Shown: in pieces, positions 38,105 to 42,956 of the stretch
How the letters are laid out: every line of letters starts with the position of its first letter
How positions within the stretch are numbered: position 1 is the first letter of the stretch
NCBI RefSeq assembly: GCF_013141715.1
Contig: NZ_WHOA01000026.1
Coordinates: 1-42,956 of the forward strand
Direction: 5' to 3'
DNA: 42,956 nt
From: Paenibacillus phytorum
Lineage (GTDB): Bacteria > Bacillota > Bacilli > Paenibacillales > NBRC-103111
Program-made: the position numbers and the translations under genes
The notes under the pieces: model-generated
What the model saw: the letters and a program-made list of their open reading frames with translations, nothing else
The model's database searches: none
Told to the model about the DNA's origin: nothing

Positions 38105-38821
38105 ATGATCCATGGATTCACGGGGTCGCCCTCGGAGTTTAGAAGGATTGGGTATGTGCTCAGAGATGAAGGCTACACCATCCAAGCTGTAAAGCTTCCA
38201 GGACACGGTACCTCACCCGAAGAAATGATACGAACCGGATGGACGGATTGGTATGGGCATGTGCTGGAGAGTTATGACGAGCTTGCAGCTAAATGCAAAA
38301 GCGTTGTTGTTATGGGACATTCAATGGGCGGTCTGCTCGCCTTGAAGCTGGCAGTGGAACGTCGTGCGGCTGGTGTTATTTCGCTGGCTACGCCTATTTT
38401 TCTAACGTCAAGGAAGTCGGCGCTGGCCGTGCTGCTGCAATATTTTATCAAATATGTAGCTAAGAAACCCAAACAAATCTCCACGTTATTAGATGAGTCA
38501 TGTGCATATACCAAAACGCCGATTCGTTGCGTAGTAAGCCTACGTAAGCTGTTAAAACAAGTGAAAAGCTTGCTGCCTCAAGTCGAAGTACCGATATGGA
38601 TCGGTCAAGGGAGCAAGGATGGCGTGGTCCATCAGGAAAGCGCAGCGTTTTTACATAAGCGCATTAGTTCCCAAGTGAAAGAACTTCGTTATTACCCAGA
38701 GTCATCCCACGGAATGCTGCTGGATCAAGAGAGAGAGCTTATCTATGCCGATATTACTGCGTTTATCCTTTCCCTGAAAGTGGCATACTATGGAGTAAAG
38801 GAAACAAGTACGGCGAATTAG
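38105..38821 (+). CDS. Carboxylesterase/alpha-beta hydrolase (Est30-like)
   Basis: 238 residues from the first standard start. It has the oxyanion HGFTGSP loop, the nucleophile Ser73 in GHSMGG, an Asp in GSKDG and His in SSHGMLLD: a complete triad. Relatives hydrolyse short-chain esters; the physiological substrate is unknown. The ATG at 38105 cuts off the first strands of the fold. The frame stays open and protein-like back to 38015, with AGGAG at 38013-38017, but offers no ATG, GTG or TTG, only CTG at 38018 and ATC at 38027. The true start is therefore probably upstream and non-standard. Confidence 0.85.
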   Translation: MIHGFTGSPSEFRRIGYVLRDEGYTIQAVKLPGHGTSPEEMIRTGWTDWYGHVLESYDELAAKCKSVVVMGHSMGGLLALKLAVERRAAGVISLATPIFLTSRKSALAVLLQYFIKYVAKKPKQISTLLDESCAYTKTPIRCVVSLRKLLKQVKSLLPQVEVPIWIGQGSKDGVVHQESAAFLHKRISSQVKELRYYPESSHGMLLDQERELIYADITAFILSLKVAYYGVKETSTAN

Positions 38822-38859
38822 AAAGCTAGGCTCAACAACAACAAGAAGGTGAAGAGAGT

Positions 38860-41772
38860 ATGATTACAGATAAAGAAATCATAAGTTTGATGCAAGAAGA
38901 GGCTTATAAGCCTATGTCCTATAAAGAACTTGAGAAGCATTTTGGAATTGAAAGTGCGAATGAGTTTAAGGATTTTATTAAATTATTAAATCAGTTAGAG
39001 GAAAGTGGTCACATTGTCAGAGGCGGAAATGATCGCTACGGCGTTCCTGAACGAATGAATTTGGTGAGAGGTAAGCTGCAAGCTCATGCGAAGGGCTTCG
39101 GTTTTTTAATTCCAGATGATCGGGACCACCCGGACGTATATATTAATGCACATGATCTAAATACCGCGATGAATGGCGACATTGTCTTCGTAAAGGTGAC
39201 CGCGAGGAGTCAAGGCGGAGGCCGACTGGAAGGCGAAGTCGTGCGAGTTATTACGCGTGCAAATACGCAAATTGTTGGTGTTTTTCAGAGTCAGGAGACG
39301 TTTGGGTTCGTGATTGCGGATGATAAGCGTGTGTCTCGGGATATTTTCATCCCTCAGCATGCCTTCATGGGAGCTGTTACGGGGCAAAAAGTCGTTGTCA
39401 AGATTGTTAACTATCCAGAGGGCCGTTCTGCGGCTGAAGGGGAAGTTATCGAGATCCTTGGTCACAAAGATGATCCAGGCGTTGATATTTTGGCCATTGT
39501 ACGTAAACACCAACTACCAGAGGCTTTCCAAGAGAACGTGCTGGCGGAAGCAGATGCCGCACCAGATTCCATTACGGAAGAAGAAATTATTGGTCAAGGA
39601 CGCCGCGATCTTCGTTCGAAGCGCATTGTAACCATTGATGGTGAAGATGCAAAAGACTTGGATGACGCGGTAAATGTGGAGCTTTTGGAAAACGGGAATC
39701 TTCGTTTGGGCGTGCATATCGCCGATGTGAGCTATTATGTGCGGGAAAGTACTGCGCTGGATATTGAAGCATATAATCGCGGCTGCTCCGTGTATTTGAC
39801 TGACCGTGTTATTCCGATGCTGCCTCATAGATTATCTAATGGGATATGCTCGTTGAACCCTCGTGTAGATCGTTTAACCATGTCTTGCGAGATGGAGTTC
39901 GATGAGGATTTAAAACTAGTAAACCACGAAATTTTCACGAGTGTTATTAAAACGAGCGAACGCATGACGTATACGAATGTGCGTAAGCTTCTGACAGGTG
40001 AAGCCGAGCCGGAGATTGTCGAGAAATATGCCTACTTGATGGAAGATTTCAAACGAATGGAAGAGCTGGCTGCAAGGCTGCGTTCCAGACGGATGAAGCG
40101 CGGGGCGATTGATTTTGACTTCGAGGAGTCTAAAATTATCGTCGATGCCGAAGGCAAGCCTACGGATATTGTGAAAAGAGAACGTTCCGTCGCCGAAATG
40201 ATGATCGAAGAGTTCATGTTAGCTGCCAATGAAACGGTTGCTGAGCATTTTTCATGGATGAAAGTTCCTTTCTTATACCGTGTTCATGAAGACCCTGATG
40301 CTGAAAAGTTGATGAATTTCATGGAGTTTGTGACGAACTTCGGTTACTCGGTTAAAGGGAAAGGGAATTCCGTACATCCACGGGCTTTGCAGGCACTTTT
40401 GGAAGAGATTAAAGGGACTCCCGAAGAGACGGTTCTTAGTAAAATTATGCTTCGCTCCATGAAACAAGCTCGCTATGATGCGCAGAGTTTGGGGCATTTT
40501 GGTTTGGCGGCGGAATTTTATTCTCACTTTACATCGCCAATTCGCCGTTACCCCGATTTAATTATTCATCGGGTGATTCGCGAAGTGCTGGAAAGCGGCG
40601 GTACGTTATCCGAGAAGCGTCATGAATATTTGTCTTCGCGAATGAGTGATATTGCGCAGCAATCATCGGAACGTGAGCGGGTTGCCGTTGATGCTGAACG
40701 TGAGACGGAAGCACTGAAGAAAGCTCAATACATGCTGGATAAAGTCGGCGAGGAATTCGAAGGCATTATCTCCAGTGTTACCGGTTTCGGAATGTTTGTG
40801 GAGCTCGACAATACGGTTGAAGGCCTGATTCGTCTTAGCGATTTGACGGACGATTATTACAATTTCCATGAGAGACAGTTTGCTCTTATTGGTGAACGTA
40901 CATCCAAGATTTATCGAATCGGTGATGAGATCAAGATTCGCGTTGCTCGTGTCAATATGGATGAGCATACGATTGATTTTGAACTGCTCGATATGAAGCC
41001 TCGCAAAGAGGGCGGGTTTAATCGCGGCGGAGGAAGTTCAAACCGCGGTGGAAAACCTCCATTTAAAGGTGCAGCTGGTTTTAAAGGTTTCCGCGGGGGA
41101 TCCGATAAAGGCAAACCTGAAAAAGGTAAAGGTGGATTTGCCGCTAAGGGCAAAGGCGGCTATGCGAAGGCTCAGGGCTCCGGTGCTGCAGGTGGAGAGC
41201 GCAAGGAAAGAGCCGGAGGTACGTCTGAAGGCAAGGAACGAGCTGGTCAAGGCAAGGAAAGAGCTGAAGGTCAAGGGCGTGGAGCGGGACGTGCTGCAGG
41301 TGGCGCAGCGCGTAGAATAGAAGCCGCAGCACGTGGTGAAGGCGGAGCGGGGCAAGGGCTCGGTGAAGGCTCTGGACGCGCAGAGGGCGGTGCAGGACGT
41401 GCAGCAGGCGGAGCAGGACAAGGCAAATCCCGGCGCGGTAAGGCAGGGAGCACGCCATGGAGCGAGAAGCGCGGCAAAGGTGGAGCTGGCCGCGGCAAAG
41501 CGGGCGGTCCTAAGCTGAGCGAAGGCGGCAGCTTGAGCGCAAGGCTTGAATCTGTCGGCGCGGGGCGGACAGAGAGCGGTGCTGCTCGCGGCGAAAGCAA
41601 GCGCGGCCGCGGTGGGATTGCGCTTGGGGGCGAAGCCCAAGCGGGTGGAGGTTCGCCTGCTGCTGAGCGCAGCACAGGTGGTAGTGATTGGGCGAGCGGT
41701 GTGAACGCGCTCGCCAAGGGTGGTCGTCGTCGGAGTGACGACGGCGATGGTAGCAAGAAGCGGCGGAGATAA
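38860..41772 (+). CDS. rnr: Ribonuclease R
   Basis: 970-residue 3'-5' exoribonuclease that degrades structured RNA and works with SmpB/tmRNA to clear defective mRNA. Order: helix-turn-helix-like N-terminus (1-65), two cold-shock domains (about 70-215), RNB domain (about 250-570) with catalytic Asp260, Asp266, Asp268 and Asp269, S1 domain (about 630-712). Residues from about 718 to 970 form an extremely long Gly/Arg/Lys/Ala/Glu-rich low-complexity tail (RGG, KGG and AAGGA runs), much longer than the usual short lysine-rich end. The tail DNA is GC-rich. Its final codons make one arm of a terminator. Ribosome binding site AAGAAGGTGAAG. Confidence 0.95.
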   Translation: MITDKEIISLMQEEAYKPMSYKELEKHFGIESANEFKDFIKLLNQLEESGHIVRGGNDRYGVPERMNLVRGKLQAHAKGFGFLIPDDRDHPDVYINAHDLNTAMNGDIVFVKVTARSQGGGRLEGEVVRVITRANTQIVGVFQSQETFGFVIADDKRVSRDIFIPQHAFMGAVTGQKVVVKIVNYPEGRSAAEGEVIEILGHKDDPGVDILAIVRKHQLPEAFQENVLAEADAAPDSITEEEIIGQGRRDLRSKRIVTIDGEDAKDLDDAVNVELLENGNLRLGVHIADVSYYVRESTALDIEAYNRGCSVYLTDRVIPMLPHRLSNGICSLNPRVDRLTMSCEMEFDEDLKLVNHEIFTSVIKTSERMTYTNVRKLLTGEAEPEIVEKYAYLMEDFKRMEELAARLRSRRMKRGAIDFDFEESKIIVDAEGKPTDIVKRERSVAEMMIEEFMLAANETVAEHFSWMKVPFLYRVHEDPDAEKLMNFMEFVTNFGYSVKGKGNSVHPRALQALLEEIKGTPEETVLSKIMLRSMKQARYDAQSLGHFGLAAEFYSHFTSPIRRYPDLIIHRVIREVLESGGTLSEKRHEYLSSRMSDIAQQSSERERVAVDAERETEALKKAQYMLDKVGEEFEGIISSVTGFGMFVELDNTVEGLIRLSDLTDDYYNFHERQFALIGERTSKIYRIGDEIKIRVARVNMDEHTIDFELLDMKPRKEGGFNRGGGSSNRGGKPPFKGAAGFKGFRGGSDKGKPEKGKGGFAAKGKGGYAKAQGSGAAGGERKERAGGTSEGKERAGQGKERAEGQGRGAGRAAGGAARRIEAAARGEGGAGQGLGEGSGRAEGGAGRAAGGAGQGKSRRGKAGSTPWSEKRGKGGAGRGKAGGPKLSEGGSLSARLESVGAGRTESGAARGESKRGRGGIALGGEAQAGGGSPAAERSTGGSDWASGVNALAKGGRRRSDDGDGSKKRRR

Positions 41773-41789
41773 CGCCGCTTCTTGCTTTT
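41752..41789 (+). terminator. Terminator overlapping the end of rnr
   Basis: Perfect 14-bp stem AGCAAGAAGCGGCG (41752-41765) / CGCCGCTTCTTGCT (41773-41786), then TTTT. The left arm encodes the last lysines and arginines of RNase R and the stop codon lies in the loop. Confidence 0.75.
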
Positions 41790-41810
41790 CCGCCTTGATC
41801 TTGCTACAAT
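41782..41810 (+). promoter_or_regulatory. Candidate smpB promoter
   Basis: TTGCTT (41782-41787), 17-base spacer, TACAAT (41805-41810) preceded by TGC (extended -10). Its -35 overlaps the rnr terminator arm. Confidence 0.55.
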
Positions 41811-41867
41811 AGGATGCACATTGTAGCAGTATTTACCTGCATTGAACGTGCGGGAGGAGGGTCTCAT

Positions 41868-42350
41868 GTGGCAACGAAAAAGGCAGATGGCAAATTACTC
41901 GCCCAGAACAAAAAGGCTTCACACGACTACTTTATTGAAGAAACGTATGAATGCGGTCTTGTCCTGACCGGCACGGAGATCAAATCCTTACGGGCAGGTA
42001 AAGCAAACATAGGCGATAGCTTTTCGACTATTCGCAATGGCGAAGCATTTGTACACAACATGCATATTAGTCCTTTCGATCAAGGCAACCGAAGCAATCC
42101 GGAAGATCCAACACGGACGCGGAAGCTGCTCTTAAAAAAGGCGCAGATTGCCAAGATGCTAGGGCAGGCGAAGCAGGAAGGTTATACCCTCGTCCCATTG
42201 AAAGTGTATATCCGAAATGGTTACGCCAAGCTTTTAGTTGGCATAGGCAAAGGGAAAAAGCAGTTCGACAAGCGTGAATCTGCAGCGAAAAAGGATGCAC
42301 AACGAGACATTCAACGTGCGCTTCGTGAGAAGCAGAAGATTGCCAGATAG
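41868..42350 (+). CDS. smpB: SsrA-binding protein SmpB
   Basis: 160-residue protein that binds tmRNA and delivers it to stalled ribosomes. The typical [30 protein letters not shown]-terminal core is present, and the C-terminal tail [23 protein letters not shown] enters the mRNA channel. The GTG at 41868 has GGGAGGAGG 7 bases upstream and gives the standard length; the open frame to 41814 crosses the promoter. Its partner RNA ssrA is encoded 172 bases downstream. Confidence 0.95.
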   Translation: MATKKADGKLLAQNKKASHDYFIEETYECGLVLTGTEIKSLRAGKANIGDSFSTIRNGEAFVHNMHISPFDQGNRSNPEDPTRTRKLLLKKAQIAKMLGQAKQEGYTLVPLKVYIRNGYAKLLVGIGKGKKQFDKRESAAKKDAQRDIQRALREKQKIAR

Positions 42351-42400
42351 ATGCCAGCTCATACTGGAAGGCAACACCTCAACTTCCATGAACCTAGTCG

Positions 42401-42428
42401 TTCATTTTTCATCAGCATGTGTTATACT
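42401..42428 (+). promoter_or_regulatory. Promoter of ssrA
   Basis: The -10 TATACT (42423-42428) is preceded by TGT (extended -10), with a weak -35 TTCATT (42401-42406). Transcription would start near 42435, about 88 bases before mature tmRNA. Confidence 0.55.
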
Positions 42429-42488
42429 AATTTAGCAGCAAAGATTTGAAAGCAATTTGGCTCAAATGATTATCCTGCTTTTCTTTTA

Positions 42489-42516
42489 CCTTCACCGTCT
42501 ATGACGGCAACGAAGG
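42489..42516 (+). promoter_or_regulatory. Hairpin just upstream of mature tmRNA
   Basis: CCTTC and CCGTC (42489-42499) pair with GACGG and GAAGG (42503-42516) around TAT. It ends 6 bases before the tmRNA 5' end; it may aid 5' processing. Confidence 0.5.
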
Positions 42517-42522
42517 CAATCC

Positions 42523-42884
42523 GGGGGTGTTCTTGGATTCGACGGGGATAGTTTGGGCACGGGTTGCGGGTAGTGGGGCCGCGTCCACTATAAAACGCTA
42601 AAGCCTATTAAATGGCAAAACACAAAACAACTACGCTTTAGCAGCTTAATAACCTGTTAGCGTGCTCCTCCTCAGCATCGCCCATGTGACTGGGATAGGG
42701 GCTCAACTATAGTGGGATACGACGTTTGGTCTCCGCCTGGGGTCGGACGTAGGAAGACAATCAGGCTGACCCAACGCATAGCCGGTTACGGGGCGCTGCT
42801 CGGGTGACATCAAAACTGTGACTACACCCGTAGATGCCTGTGTGGCGATATTTTCGGACAGGGGTTCGACTCCCCTCACCTCCA
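42523..42884 (+). ncRNA. ssrA: tmRNA (transfer-messenger RNA)
   Basis: The tRNA-like ends GGGGGTG (42523-42529) and CACCTCC plus discriminator A (42877-42884) pair, and the T-arm AGGGG-TTCGACT-CCCCT is intact. CCA is not encoded. The messenger part reads GKTQNNYALAA (GGC at 42614) followed by TAATAA at 42647-42652. The ALAA end is the signal recognised by ClpXP/ClpCP, whose ClpP subunit is in this window. The codon before (AAT) could also belong to the tag. SmpB lies just upstream. Confidence 0.97.
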
Positions 42885-42891
42885 TACAAGT

Positions 42892-42923
42892 AAAAAAGAC
42901 ACCCTCTCGGGTGTCTTTTTTTT
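42892..42923 (+). terminator. Terminator of ssrA
   Basis: GACACCC (42898-42904) / GGGTGTC (42909-42915), loop TCTC, flanked by A6 and T8. Confidence 0.93.
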
Positions 42924-42956
42924 GCGAAGGTTAGGATTAGGGAGTTGAACCCCTCG

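Noticed and set aside
41038..41867. Minus-strand frames of about 200 codons opposite the RNase R tail
   Set aside because: Reverse reading of a repetitive GC-rich sequence gives Pro/Ala/Ser-rich peptides with no start signals.
42703..42885. 60-codon minus-strand frame
   Set aside because: It lies wholly inside tmRNA.

Overview
The window looks like chromosomal DNA from a Paenibacillus-like member of the Firmicutes (Paenibacillaceae). The evidence is gene order that closely follows the Bacillus hprK-lgt-ppaX-his-trxB-rapZ-yvcK-whiA-crh block, followed by the clpP / cggR-gap-pgk-tpi-gpmI-eno / secG-esterase-rnr-smpB-ssrA block. Consistent with this are strong AGGAGG ribosome binding sites, a short-form HisG with HisZ, and clear CtsR and CggR operators. 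Almost everything is core housekeeping. The unusual material lies in the intergenic spaces and in a few departures from the expected gene set.

Layout. 1-860: eight tRNA genes (Ser, Met, Val, Thr, Asp, Phe, Tyr, Lys) ending in a terminator. 940-3830 (minus strand): a thiamine-binding (MTH1187-type) protein and a three-gene GMC-oxidoreductase cluster. 3870-4080: frameshifted remnant of an NlpC/P60 endopeptidase. 4211-6608: a PucR-type regulator and a carbohydrate ABC-transporter ATPase. 6742-9860: hprK, lgt, ppaX and an acyltransferase. 9907-17281: histidine operon hisZ-G-D-B-H-F-IE-J with its own promoter, lacking hisA, followed by a PRPP synthetase. 18603-25648: TPR protein, trxB, ROK glucokinase, rapZ, yvcK, whiA. 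25696-26100: an HPr-family gene in the crh position. 26172-28126: a secreted stalk-domain protein behind an ECF-type promoter. 28453-29253 (minus): clpP under a CtsR box. 29362-29433 (minus): tRNA-Arg. 29541-36808: cggR and the lower-glycolysis operon. 36887-42923: M50-like membrane protein, secG, esterase, RNase R, SmpB and tmRNA.

How the genes work together. HprK, PpaX and the HPr-family protein are the kinase/phosphorylase, pyrophosphatase and substrate of carbon catabolite control. CggR senses glycolytic flux and represses gap-eno. ROK glucokinase and the sugar-ABC ATPase feed the same pathway. Prs supplies PRPP to HisG/HisZ. RNase R, SmpB and tmRNA form the trans-translation ribosome-rescue and mRNA-decay set. 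ClpP, under heat-shock control by CtsR, degrades tagged proteins.

Most notable: (1) hisA is missing from an otherwise complete his operon and its place is filled by a tandem array of hairpin repeats; (2) two different imperfect palindromic elements of about 140-170 bp follow prs and trxB, and a third segment with a near-perfect 19-bp inverted repeat precedes the clpP terminator; (3) the first two-thirds of hisD is much more GC-rich than its surroundings; (4) the crh-locus protein keeps both His15 and Ser46; (5) RNase R has a low-complexity basic tail of about 250 residues whose last codons form a terminator stem. I found no CRISPR array, prophage, IS transposase or defence system in the window, and no gene set that I would claim as a wholly new system.
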